This document shows positions 1 to 12,485 of a DNA stretch of 64,000 nt, one piece after another. A program made the translations under genes and the position numbers. Below the pieces are notes generated by a model, which had not been told where the DNA came from, ran no database searches, and saw only the letters and a list, made by a program, of their open reading frames with translations. The DNA comes from Glandiceps talaboti (taxonomy: Eukaryota > Hemichordata > Enteropneusta > Spengelidae): positions 13,550,759-13,614,758 of the forward strand of contig NC_135559.1 in NCBI RefSeq assembly GCF_964340395.1. The letters run 5' to 3'. Position 1 is the first letter of the stretch, and each line of letters starts with the position of its first letter.

Positions 1-317
1 ACTGGAGGGCATTCCATCAATATCTTGGACAGCTTCGGTGAAGCATGCTGCAAGAGGACACTGGAGAATGACTGTGTTATACCTTGTGGAACCAGGGCAC
101 AATGACTAAGATAGTATGATCGATATACCTGTCACAAAATACATTTAATTCTACTCTCCTTCATTCATGTCAACTGAACTGTTTTAAAAACAAGTCATGT
201 GATCAAGACTGCTGCACTAATCTCAGCAAAACATGACATTCACCTCTGAACTTTGACCTTGGTGACCTCCTTTAACTTTCACTGGGTAGTTGACTTCACT
301 GGGTATTAGGCATTTAT

Positions 318-343
318 GGGGGTGGGGGGTGGGGGGGGGGGTG
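318..343 (+). repeat. Poly-G tract
   Basis: Near-uninterrupted G run with three T interruptions; a possible G-quadruplex. Similar G or C homopolymers lie near 23682, 25926, 32902 and 50484. Confidence 0.8.
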
Positions 344-1610
344 TTGTTCAAACAAATTACAGGCAATGCTTTGTGATGCTGAATTTTGTGAAATATGAAA
401 ACACTAACCAGGGCTTGCAAAGATACATTTGCAGTAAACAAACCCCTCTTTTCCATCAGACCAACCTGTGGCAACTCACCATTCAAACAACAATCATGTA
501 ATCATGTATTACTGTAATGCTGTTAAATTTATGGAAATCCATAAAAAATGGGCCTCAATCTTTTTTTCTTCAAATATATCTGGCAGCCGAGAGATAACAC
601 ATTCTGAAGTTGAATGACATGTTAGTAGGTCAGGGTTCTGTTCAACAGTAAGACTTGAACTGTTTTCAAGGCTATCTGGTGAACTGACATGAAATTACTT
701 TCTGCAGGATTGCGATTTATTTATGAACACCCCATACATAATACATAAAATCTATATCACTCACAGCTGACGTCGTTTCATCTGGTTATCTTAAAATATT
801 ATGCAGCAAAATAAAACCTTGTCATAAGACAGGATTATGTCTCAGTTTTTACACGGAAATCCAGGGATTTTTTCTAGAATTGCTGTGAACTATTGTATTC
901 CCTGCAGTATACTTACAATAATTTTGTTCTTTTTTTTTTCACTCTGTAAAAGGCAATGGGTTCAATAATGTTGCAAGACCTACCCTCAAATTCGTTGTAA
1001 ATATTTTTTATTTCAAGAGTCCATGACTGACCAACATTTACAAAAGGTAGCTGAAAGTCAACTAACTCGCCTCTTTCAACCAACTTTGTTAATAAATACA
1101 AAATGTATCTGCCTTGAGTTGGCTAGGCTTGAATAATCAAGAGACTACACAAAACATGTCATTCAGTGAAACCCTGCTGAACAGCACTCTAGCTTCTTTC
1201 AATTCAGGGTTCTCCCCAGACTCAAAATGAGTGCTGGTCAGTTACTAAGATTCATCAAGACCAACATGCACTATGTAAATTTAAACAGCCATCAATGTTT
1301 GTTATCACTGAAATCGGTAATTTTATCAATAATGAAATAACTGGAAATATTTTGTAAAGATTCCATTTTCTGAATTCTAGTTGTCCTAACCAGGGTGGAA
1401 AGAACCCTGTTTGATCAAATTTTCTATATTTTAATACTGTGTGGAAAATTTGTAAAATGCTTGTGTCTTCCAACTTCATAAAAATTTCTAATTTATCAAA
1501 TTAATTGATATTTGTTTTAAACCTATGTTGGTGTTTAATATCAAATTACAGCTACCAATGCAAAATGTTCCTGTCAGCAAACATGCTACTGCTGTGCCTC
1601 TATGCTAGGC

Positions 1611-1975
1611 TAGTTCCAAACTGGTACAGTATTACGTATCAAAAACTTCATTACTTTACCAGTCTAGTCAAGACGATTACTAAAGGTGTTAACTTGTGGT
1701 GCTCCCCTGTAGTGAGTGAAGCGTGAAGGGCGCATGTCAGTAGTAATCCATCACAAACTGACAAGCTGTCGTCATCGGACTGCACTGATATGCAAATGTC
1801 TAACCAGGACTCTTCCTCCTGTCTGTTTAAACTAAAATCACACGGGGATGCGACAACGTCATCATGTTTATATGAACACAGTTGGAGGGGGCACAGAAAC
1901 ATGTGCTCGAACTGCATTGACTAAACTGGTAAAGTAATGAAGTTTTTAATCGTAATACAGTACCAGTTTGTAACT
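1611..1975. mobile_element. 365-bp TIR element
   Basis: The first about 65 bp (CCAAACTGGTACAGTATTAC, CTTCATTACTTTACCAGT) are inverted at 1912-1975. The interior contains GTAGTAATCCATCACAAACT, which recurs in inverse near 32430-32470. Non-coding MITE-type repeat. Confidence 0.6.
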
Positions 1976-3544
1976 GACTACCTCTATCCACCCATTGTGT
2001 ATAAATTCATCTAAATCCCAAATATACCAACTCATTTTATACATAACAATACATTATTGAAATGCAAATATTACATCCACTAATCTCTGAAAGTTCCAAG
2101 GAAGACTAGTATGTGTGTTGGATGTCATCCTGACCCCCGTTCATATAGTATATTTGGTATTTGACATTAAGTGACAGATGGCGCAAGCTGTTGTTACTTC
2201 AGCACAGATTCCTCAAACTATTCCATTCAATACAGCCCCATCTGTTACTGTTTATGTGTTAAGTGATTAATTATTTATGTTGAGCATACTCCAAGATATG
2301 ATTAGCCTTAGCCTCTGTAGCTACAGCACGCTGGACGGTTAAACCTTGGCAAGCATTTCTCTCCACTCGGCCTGCAAACTGAAGTATTGGAAACTCAGTA
2401 ATGTTGGCCAACATTGCCAACACTTCCTAATATTCCAAATTAGGCCACATATTTTCAACTGTGGTTACTTTTATATTGATGTAGAGATGAATATAGATAT
2501 GTATGCAATAATGTCAACTTGTCCATAAATATCAAGAAATATGAATTTTTGGTTCAGCTATACCAACCATGCATCACACTGTAAAAATGAAATACCTGGT
2601 TTGAATACTAATACTACACTAATACTTTGTACATTTTCTCAAGGGTCTACCTTTTGTAAATTTTCCATAGCACAAACCAAAATCTTCACACACCTTACTT
2701 GTCAAGTTGGTAATCTATTTCTGCTTATTTTGAGACAGAAAGAACTCCTTTGTATTGATATATTTGTATATTGTTATGCTGATAATTTTATGGTTATTTA
2801 TCATGTGCTAAGCAGGTAAAACCTTCTAGGGGGCTCCAGTCATTTTACTGGGGTTACCAAACAAAATTATGGTAGATTGTATGGAAGCCATGCAACTTTA
2901 CCTCTTTTCTCCTTTCTGTTATAGGGGTTTCCCAACCTTAGCAAAAACACTGGTTCTAAATCATTAACTACATTCACTGCACTGTAGTCACTGACCCAAA
3001 ACTAAAATTATTTCATTTTTCTACATTTGTGACTAGGCTTGAGGAAGATACAGGACTACAAAATGGTCAAGAGATTTCATATTTTGTGACAAATCACTCA
3101 CACTTTTCATGGTCCTTCATATCCTACACTGCTAGTATGGTGGGTATACTCCTAATAGAAATCTCAACAGGAATGAGTTTAACTACTGACACGATTTTTG
3201 ATGAGCCAGACAGTACAATGTAACAATATTAAGATTTTTGTTGAGGTACTTGACATTTTTTCAGCTTTACTTTACTGTTGATACAAAACAGTCCTCGATA
3301 CAAGCGTAAGCTAACGGGTCGAGGTGGTCATTACACGCCGTACAAAAAACGTCAATTGATCATCAAAAATCAATTGCCCCAGCATCTGCATATTTTTCGC
3401 ATGGTCAAGGGTACCTCGGGGAAGTCACTGAACTAACGTTTTCTTTCTCTGACTCCTCGGAAGGGGGCAGCCCTTCAAAGATTGACTTTTTGGGAAAACA
3501 AAAATCACCGACCTGCCCTGATTTACATGACATTTTGACCTATG

Positions 3545-3690
3545 CTGACCACCAACTTGACCAGTTAAACCCCACAAGGTGAATTTATCACATACATGAT
3601 TTCACCCACACTGACCACCGACTTGACCGGTTAACACCCACAAGGTGAACTTATCCCATACATGATTTCAGCCACACTGACCACCAACTT
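3545..3690. repeat. Tandem repeat, about 69-bp unit, about two copies
   Basis: The TGACCACCRACTTGACC unit with CACAAGGTGAA and CATACATGATTTCA recurs twice, and a third copy is partial. Confidence 0.6.
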
Positions 3691-6233
3691 GACCTGAAGA
3701 GGATTTAAAGTTAAATTCGAGCCCAGCCATACCATTTAACTAGTATAAATGATGTCACATTTCATGCAAAACATTCACAATAAACAAACTGTCTGGTGCC
3801 GCCACCCTGGATGTTTAAGGTCACTGTACTTATTTCCTGACAAAATACAACACAAGAACAGTAACTCAGCTGTATGAAAAATACATACTGTTTCTATTAA
3901 TATTTGATACTTAGTCACCTCAATTCTCCACTACACCCAACAAATCACAAAACATGAGAATTGGAAACTAGTTATTTTACATTCACTGCCAATCTTCTGA
4001 CAACATAGCACATAGAAACAGCAACTGCGTCACAACCATTACAACCACAAATCTCGGCCATATTTTATAAATGATTGACAACAAAAGGTCACGACCTCCT
4101 AGTTCTACAGGAGTCAGCCAATTTGACAAACAGCTGCTACAATCAGAAGTACAACCTTCATCCTCCATTGAATTCACATGTATCTGATCAGCTATCCTTG
4201 ACACAGCAACAATCAACACCTAAGAACTCCTTACACTTTCCGTAACACCTTGTATTGAGTTGATAATCTGTTCCTTCCTACAGCATGGGTTCTTCAAACT
4301 GAAAACTTGACACTAACAAGTTGTACGGCCATTGTACTTGTTTCATTTCGTTAGAGTGCTTCAATATTGCAAATTACAACAATTGTTTTCCTTTGTTCTT
4401 CACATCGAACACAGTAACTAAAGAAACACTATCACAAAATGATAAATCTACCTGATCAGTTTTGTGCAAAATGTAGTCACATGGAATTATGAATAAATAC
4501 ATTTTTGATGCAACTGGCATTGTGTTGTTCAAAATTTAACATGTACATGTGGTAGTTTGTTTGAGCAACAATTTTCTATTGATTTCCATTGACTTAATAG
4601 ACAACCACCCTAAAACCATGGTATGCTTTTTTTCACTCCAATGTTTAACTGGAAGCAAACACTACAATTCCTGCTGGTCAAAGTCAAAGAGACGAGATCA
4701 CGCTGAAAACGTGAGTGAGATGTCAGCATACTACCCATTTCAAAATGCTCCATGTGTTGCTACTTTTGCCGATTTTGACCATTTCTTGGGTCTTGAATGT
4801 TCTGTAATTAATGTTGGAGTTAGGAAATGTCTGATCTTTTGGCAGGTAAGGTGTAATTTAGCAGAGAAATCAACCCAACTTTAAGATTCAGACCTAAATC
4901 GCTTCTGTTCATTTGCATTTACGTTACAGGAATTGTAGCATTTGCTTCAACTTAAACATAGCAACAACAACAAAAAGCACAAAAACAGAAGAAAAACCCA
5001 TCAAAATTACAACGCAGACTATAATTATTGCAGCTACTATCTAAGATACTACATGAAAGACAGCACACATACAACCAAGATATGATAGCGTTCAATTGTA
5101 AAGATGAACACAGAAAATACTTTGTATTCAAAGCATGGATACAATATGCAAGGTCAATGCCCTTTTCTTTTCATATCAGGAATTGTAGAAAAAGCTTCCA
5201 CAATCTCTACGATCTGAAACAGGTTTTGATTCAGGAAGAACTGATTATTACCAGTGTTATCTATCATATAAGATTTGAATATTTTATCTCCATATTTCCT
5301 ACTGACAGACGTATTTAAAATTTATCAGAGCGTACATTTTACCCAGGTTCTCCTACCATAAAATGTACAGATATTATTTTTTAATAGATTTCTCCTCTGT
5401 AAAGATGACAACAGTCTAATGCTATCCATGAAATTGAATGTTAAGATCTTTACAGATGACAATGACTCCATTTCTCTCTCTTTCGTTACTTACGCAAAAC
5501 ACTGCTTTTAAATATCCTTACATTTATTTGGCGACAATGTAGAAAATTGTTGTATCTTTGTACAAACCTGTCAGTGGGCCTCAGCTCGACTAGAATCCAG
5601 TCAATGACTTGGGTTTAGGAACCCTCTAGTAACAATCAAAGGGGAAATCGGGTAAAACTGATATAGCTTTCAATATACTACATACCATAATTATGGGACT
5701 CCTGATAGAGTGATTGGGGGAACTCCGGGAGATTTTACATGTGTACCATCCTTCGCACTGCTTCCATGAATCAATCATTTGAAATGATGACATGTACTCT
5801 ATCACTGATTCTGTTTGGGAATATTGATAAAGTGACTTGGAGCTCATGTACATGTATGTATGACACAGCACATGTATACATACTATCCTTAGCAAAAACA
5901 CTGCTTCCAGGTATCAATCCTTTGAAATCTGGCACATACCCGGTACTCTATCACAGGCAACTCCTGGAAATTATTCAGAATTGGACCATTCCTCCTTACT
6001 TTTAGCTTTGAAGAAGATTAAATCCATCCCTCCATCTTACAAAACCACAAGATCACTCACTGGTTGTTTTTATTGGAGAAATCTACTGCCAAGAACAGGG
6101 ATAATCCAGGAAACACAAGACTAACAAGAGGACATCTTGATAAGCTAATTCTTCCATACATGTGCAAGAACAGATCTTTACCTTTCTACTTTATTCTTTC
6201 CTTTGACAATACATATCTGAAACAACCCAACCA

Positions 6234-6400
6234 ATGTCCCCTCTAACGATGGCCAAATTTTGTTGTTGGGAGTCAAATGACAAAAGTGTCATCTCTTATG
6301 AGTCACAACTTAGTACGAGATAGGGGAACATCAAATTTTGATGTGTCACTAGATATTGTGTAGGTCAGTGGGTGCGTCAATTTGGCTTAGAGGGCACACT
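6234..6400. mobile_element. hAT-like MITE (GTGCCCTCTAA ends), copy 1
   Basis: About 165 bp. The left end TGTCCCCTCTAACGATGGCC and right end GGCTTAGAGGGCACACT are imperfect inverted copies. The CAGTG...CACTG-type ends recall hAT transposons. Landmarks such as GAGTCACAACTTAGTACGAG recur at 19107 and 52389-52645. Confidence 0.5.
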
Positions 6401-7084
6401 ACTCTCCAGATATACAATTCAATCAAAATCCATAACTATCTAAATCAGCTGTAGAGGATGGAACTCAGTCCTCATAACCTTTCAGACATGTATGAACACA
6501 ATTGTAAGATATTTTCATAATCTGACTGATGAGGATCTGCACAATTCTGATGAAGCAGGAAAGAAATCGAGTGTATCTGAATCACAAATTATGTTAAAAC
6601 TGAGACCTGTGGTGAGTTGTGATACAGGTCAAATGATGTGACATCCCATAATGTTTTCCCCATGCTGTAAAACCTTTAGATACAGCCTGCAAATTGTACA
6701 GGTCTTGTAAAAACACTAGTGACACTAAAACACATTTTGTTTGTGATTTAAAAATAGAGGCATTGATTTTTTAAGCAGGCAGCCCATCATATTTCACTTT
6801 GTTTCCTTTGTCACCATTTCAGTTTTACTGTATGTGTTTCTGACAAGCAGGTTTATAACTTATTGGAACTACATTGTATATTATGCTATACTTATCCACA
6901 AAGTCTGCCATCACAATGGTAAGTGTTTTACTGTTTCAGGCTTTGAATTTAGCAGTAGTCTTGGACACACAGACTACAAAAACATCATACATGTATCTAG
7001 ACATAGCCTTGAGTTAAGTTGTATAGGGATTTGTAGTCTATTCCAGGCTTATTCCAGTTAGAAGGTTATTTACTCTAAGGAAAA

Positions 7085-7860
7085 CCTTGACACAACAACA
7101 GGAAGATCCTGGGAATTATATCAAGGGAATTCTATTCCTCACTGTGGTATTTACATTGTAATCTATTCTAGGTGTACAACTTGTCAAAATTTATCAGCTC
7201 TGTGGAAAACCTTGACACAACTATTGACTGTGATATGTACATTGTAATATATTCTTGGTGGAAATTTATTTATTCCATGGATAACGTTGACACAACAAGG
7301 AGAAGATATTGTACAAGATACCAATGTCACTATATTCCTCACTGTGGTATTTACATTGTAATCTATTCCAGGCCTTTTCCAGGTACAAATTTGTCAACTC
7401 CATGGATAACATGGATATGATACCAATGTCACTATATTCCTCACTGTGGTATCTACATTATAATCTATTCCAGGCCTTTTCCAGGTACAAATTTATCAAC
7501 TCCATGGATAACCTGGATATGATGCCAAGGTCATTCTATTCCTCAGCTTCATATTTACATTGTAATCTATTCCAGGACTTTTCCAGGTACAAATTTGTCA
7601 ACTCCATGGATAACCTGGATATGATACCAATGTCATTCTATTCCTCAGTTTCATACACATTATAATCTATTCCAGGCCTTTTCCAGGTACAAATTTATCA
7701 ATTCTATGGATAACCTGGATATGATGCCAAGGTCATTCTATTCCTCAGTTTCATATTTACATTGTAATCTATTCCAGGCCTTTTCCAGATACAAATTTAT
7801 AACCTGGATATGATGCCAAGGTCATTCTATTCCTCAGTTTTCATATTGACATTGTAATGT
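7085..7860. repeat. Minisatellite, about 105-bp unit, about seven copies
   Basis: Each unit carries TTACATTGTAATCTATTCCA, CCAGGTACAAATTT and CTCCATGGATAACCTGGATA. Open frames across it simply reflect the unit. Confidence 0.8.
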
Positions 7861-9442
7861 ATTCCAGACTACAGAAGCAAATAACCAATGCTTTATATGT
7901 ATCTCAAGATTTTTTGAGGGATAGAGGTCTCTAACCCACAATTCTACATTTTACACCACATGAATTCATAATTACATTTGCATATGCATAAAAAAAAAAT
8001 TTTCAACAAAGTTTTTTTTCAAGAAGCTTCTTCATAATATTTGACGTTACAGCTAATTTTATAAATTAGTAACTATGTGCTGTATGAATCTGGAACAACT
8101 CCAAATGACTGCACTATATCAATATCTGGGCCAAGATTTTGTCATATTAGATCATGAAATATTGAGAAGAACACACAACATCTTTTCCACTATACTTCCT
8201 CCAACATTTCTCCATCAAGACATATTGGTACAATATATCATTCTACAATATACTATCACTCAACTGAAAACCACTTGGGAACAAAAGGCCCCTTATGTCA
8301 CTCATAAAATTCTGCTGGCTGAAAGAAGAAACCCTGCAGTACATAAATGTTATCTCTTAGAAATGATACTTCACTAATTTGACAAGATAGATGAGAATAT
8401 TATGGTAGAAACTTTGTATTCACAGATCTAGAATAGAATAAATGGCGTCAACCTCATATTGATTTTCAGTGAATGAAACTGTATATAACACCTGCTAGCA
8501 ACATTTTTTAAGGAGGCCCCCGACTGTATGTATATACACAACAGTGTGCCTTTTAAGACCAATTTGACACACCTCTGACTGTTTTAGCCAAGGTGTGAGA
8601 ACCCCGGTAACAGACAGAGTAAAACTGACATAGTTAACATACTTTGTAATATAATATTGGTGGGGAAATCAAGCAATATGACTGGGGAACTCAGGTAAGT
8701 TTTACCTGTTTACCGCCCTTAAAAAACACACCGACACTCTATTTTTGACCAATCACTCACTATGCAGTGACTACCATGACAATTTTTCATTATGTTTATT
8801 AACCCCACAGCAATAAATGTTGTATCTTTATTAGAGGACACACTGATACTATGTCATGAACCCATCAACTTCATGTTTACAAATATTGATGTTTATCAAT
8901 AAGGGATTTTACGTCTTGTTGCAGATCTCGTGATATATACAAATATGCCTAGCAACAACGGTTGTTAACATGTGATCATGGTTAAGCTTTCGCCGTGGCA
9001 ATATGTGATGATGTTGAGAAAGAATAGTGTTGTTAAGAGCTTGACACTTCCAGCTTGACCACCCCTCAAGTGACGGCTGCAATGGCTAACGCTCGTGAGA
9101 TCTGCGCTGAGACAAAAAACGGCTTATTCAAACTTGTCAAAGGAATTGAATGGGAGGTGTGAAATTGACAATGGTGAAATTGATCTGTTTGTTCTCATTG
9201 TTTCAAATAAAGCTGAAAACAATAGAATCTTGTTTTATACAATGTATTTATTGTGAGTGAATGATACAGACTCAACAGGTGTCAAGACATCTCTAGCTGT
9301 AAATCAGTGGAGAAATGACAACCAAATAATAACTGTAGACAGTTTTACTAACGAGTATTTTTGCAAAGTTTTTACAATTTGGGGGAAGGGAGATAACATT
9401 TCTCAAATTAAATGACATGACTGCATACATTTTTTTATTACT

Positions 9443-9822
9443 AGGGCCTAGAAAAAAAACATTATTTGATTCCGGTTACCCAACCCCACCTAGATTTTCA
9501 CTGACGACCCTAAACTTTTTTTTACATATTCGATAAAAAAATACTAAAATCGTAAACATTGTGTCGCCAGAGATAGTGGATGCAGAAACTGACATCAACT
9601 TGAAAAGACAATATACAACTGTTCTTCAAATGTGTAATGGCTGTACATCTGATAGGAAGAAATAAACAATACAGAGACCATTTGGAAAGCAATGGAAAAC
9701 CTGAACTAGACACTCACACATGAAAAAAAAAATTAATAAAAATAAACTAAAAAATCTACCTACCCACCTAATTCTAAAATCTAGTGTAACCAGAACCATG
9801 CAATTTCATTTATTAGGCCTAA
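9443..9822. mobile_element. GGCCT-ended MITE family, copy 1
   Basis: About 380 bp, non-coding, with terminal inverted repeats of the form AGGCCTAAAAA...TTGGTTCCGGTTAC and internal landmarks TAATGGCTGTACATCTGAT and GAACTAGACACTCACACATG. Further copies lie at 15850, 32926 and 42717. Confidence 0.72.
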
Positions 9823-9995
9823 CAGGTCTTTTTTTTCAAACTTTCAAACAATTTGGAGAGACAACATTTTTCAAATTGATGAATAAAATAACTGCAAACA
9901 ATTTTTACTGACAAGATGTTTTTGCAAAGCTTCCACAGTTTGAGCAGGTCTTTGAAGGGTAGGAAGAATTTGTGATGATTTTTTTCTTCAAATGT

Positions 9996-10070
9996 ATGAA
10001 TGAATGAATGAATGAATGAATGAATGAATGAATGAATGAATGAATGAATGAATGAATGAATGAATGAATG
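9996..10070. repeat. (GAAT)n microsatellite
   Basis: About 18 uninterrupted TGAA/GAAT units. Confidence 0.95.
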
Positions 10071-10257
10071 CTAAAAGTTAATAACATCCCCATTCATTAT
10101 AAATCTCACAAACAAACCTGCTAAATACTATGATATAGTATATGTTTCATTTTAACTGACATGACTGTCTATTTCAGTATATTTCCATTTCATTGCACCA
10201 TCTTTTAAACGATTTGAAAAGACAGGATCAGAATGCTTCAGAAGATACAGTGAGTGT

Positions 10258-10270
10258 ATATGTGTATGTA

Positions 10271-10330
<60 letters not shown>
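10258..10330. repeat. (TG)n microsatellite
   Basis: TG repeat preceded by a few TATG units. Confidence 0.95.
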
Positions 10331-10331
<1 letters not shown>

Positions 10332-12069
10332 AATATTGCATCTACTTTCAAAAATAATACCTAACTATAAGTAAACTACAAAATTTTCCTCAAGACATTT
10401 CAATTCAACCTTGTTACACATCTGACTATATTTTACAACCCCCATCAACTATACTACAATTCTACACCCTACATACACACATAGACTCAAAATTAACTGT
10501 TTTCTTTGGTAGTCCTAGTAGGCTATACCGATTTCAGAAAGTGGTAGCCCAAGGATAGTATATATATTCCTGAACAAAAAACAGAGTTCTATTTGAAATA
10601 TGTGTGTTATTAAAATATTTTAATGTCGGTAAACCTTCCATCCTTTAAATCATCACATTATCAGTGGCAGCCTCAGTGGGCTACCACCTGCAAATTACAG
10701 TAGCCCCATGATATGAATTGGTAGTCTGTGGACACAGGACTACTGTTCATTTTCAGCCCTGCACACACTCTACATATTGCTAATTATTGTCATTTATGTT
10801 TTCAAATGGCTCTCTACAACTATAGTTGGCTCAATGCCAGGTACTAACAACCTGTTGCCTTGATGCTTTACATGGCATGCCCTTGACCTTCCTACCCATA
10901 GTGCACTGCAATTCCAATTATGTAACTGTTATATGTAGGTTGACTATCAGAAATGTTTATGTTGTATGATGAACGGACAAACACAGCTCTCCTGTAAGAC
11001 CAGAAGTTAATTGACAACATGGTAGCTCACGAAATGGCATCTAATACCAATTGACACAATGGAAAACTAGCATTACATAAAAATGTATGAAAACCACGAA
11101 AAAAACTCATCAACATTTTATACTTAATGTCCTACTAGAAGTCAATACTATATTGTCATGATAACAGTATACTTTAACGTAACAATATAGCTAATTATTC
11201 TGTACATTAACCCATGTTGTGATCATTTCCAAACGAGAACACAGCACAGCTAAATGGCCTGCCTCCATTTTTTTATGAATTTTCACTCAACATTTTCACT
11301 GAATCAGAATCCATATCTTGTGTATAATTATAAATTTATCAAAACTGAAAATAATCAAAGGATAATAAATCACCTGATTTAAGCTTGCCGACGTAAAATT
11401 ACTCCACAAAATGAATGGCTATGTGATATACGTTTTCATTAATTTTACATATTCAAAATATGCAAGCATTCAGATCTATCATTATTGATTTTCCTGTTAC
11501 ACTCCACTTGTAGCAGCATGGTACTGTTGTATTCTACATAAGGTCTATAAATGGTGATTAGACATAGGGTCACCAAACACGGGCCATCGAAATCTAACAG
11601 CCCTATACAAAATCTCTAATTACATTCAATGCACCTGGAAACTAAGCTCATTATGCAGACATTTTGCACTGATTATAATAGATGGTGCTGTAGGCAAGCT
11701 AAGAATGCACATATCCTGTTCTTGCTGGTTTCTTGTATGTAGATTTCCAAACACACAGAAACACCTGTTGCTAACCATGAAATATACTTCACTTTAATTC
11801 ATCAATTTATTAGTTGGCTAACAAGAAATTCTGTACACTAAATATTGTTTTGATCAAGCATGTGAATCATAATTATTATTCATAATTAATACATTTCAGC
11901 ATTTTAACTTTGAGAGAATATTAATATGTATGTGAGAATATAGTGATATTTGTATGATGATAATCTTGTGTCTACTGACAATGTCTACTTTCATAGCATT
12001 ACAACGCTGATGCATTAAAATGGGCATTTCATGAAATGTATCAATTGTTTAACGGCCTACATCGTTCAT

Positions 12070-12485
12070 TTGTCTGTCCCTGTCTCTTTCTCAAACTACA
12101 AACCTTGTTCTTATGTTATGTGTGTCTTTCTATCTTTCAAAGGTTTCTTAACAAATAGTGTTGTCTTTCTCAAACTACAAACCTTGTTCTTATGTTGTGT
12201 TTTTCTATCTTTCAAAGGTTTCTTAACAAATAGTGTTGTCTTTCTCAAACTACAAACCTTGTTCTTATGTTATGTGTCTTTCTATCTTTCAAAGGTTTCT
12301 CAACAAATTGTGTTGTCTTTCTCAAACTACAAACCTTGTTCTTATGTTATGTGTCTTTCTATCTTTCAAAGGTTTCTCAACAAATTGTCTTGTCTTTCTC
12401 AAACTACAAACTTTGTTTTTATGTTGTGTCTGTGTCTTTCTATCTTTCAAAGGTTTCTCAACAAATTGTGTTTATCTGTCTCTCC
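12070..12485. repeat. Minisatellite, about 75-bp unit, about six copies
   Basis: Unit with TTTCTCAAACTACAAACCTT, TCTTATGTTATGTGT and TTTCAAAGGTTTCT. The unit length is a multiple of three, so all frames stay open and repetitive peptides of up to 153 codons appear; these are not genes. Confidence 0.85.
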
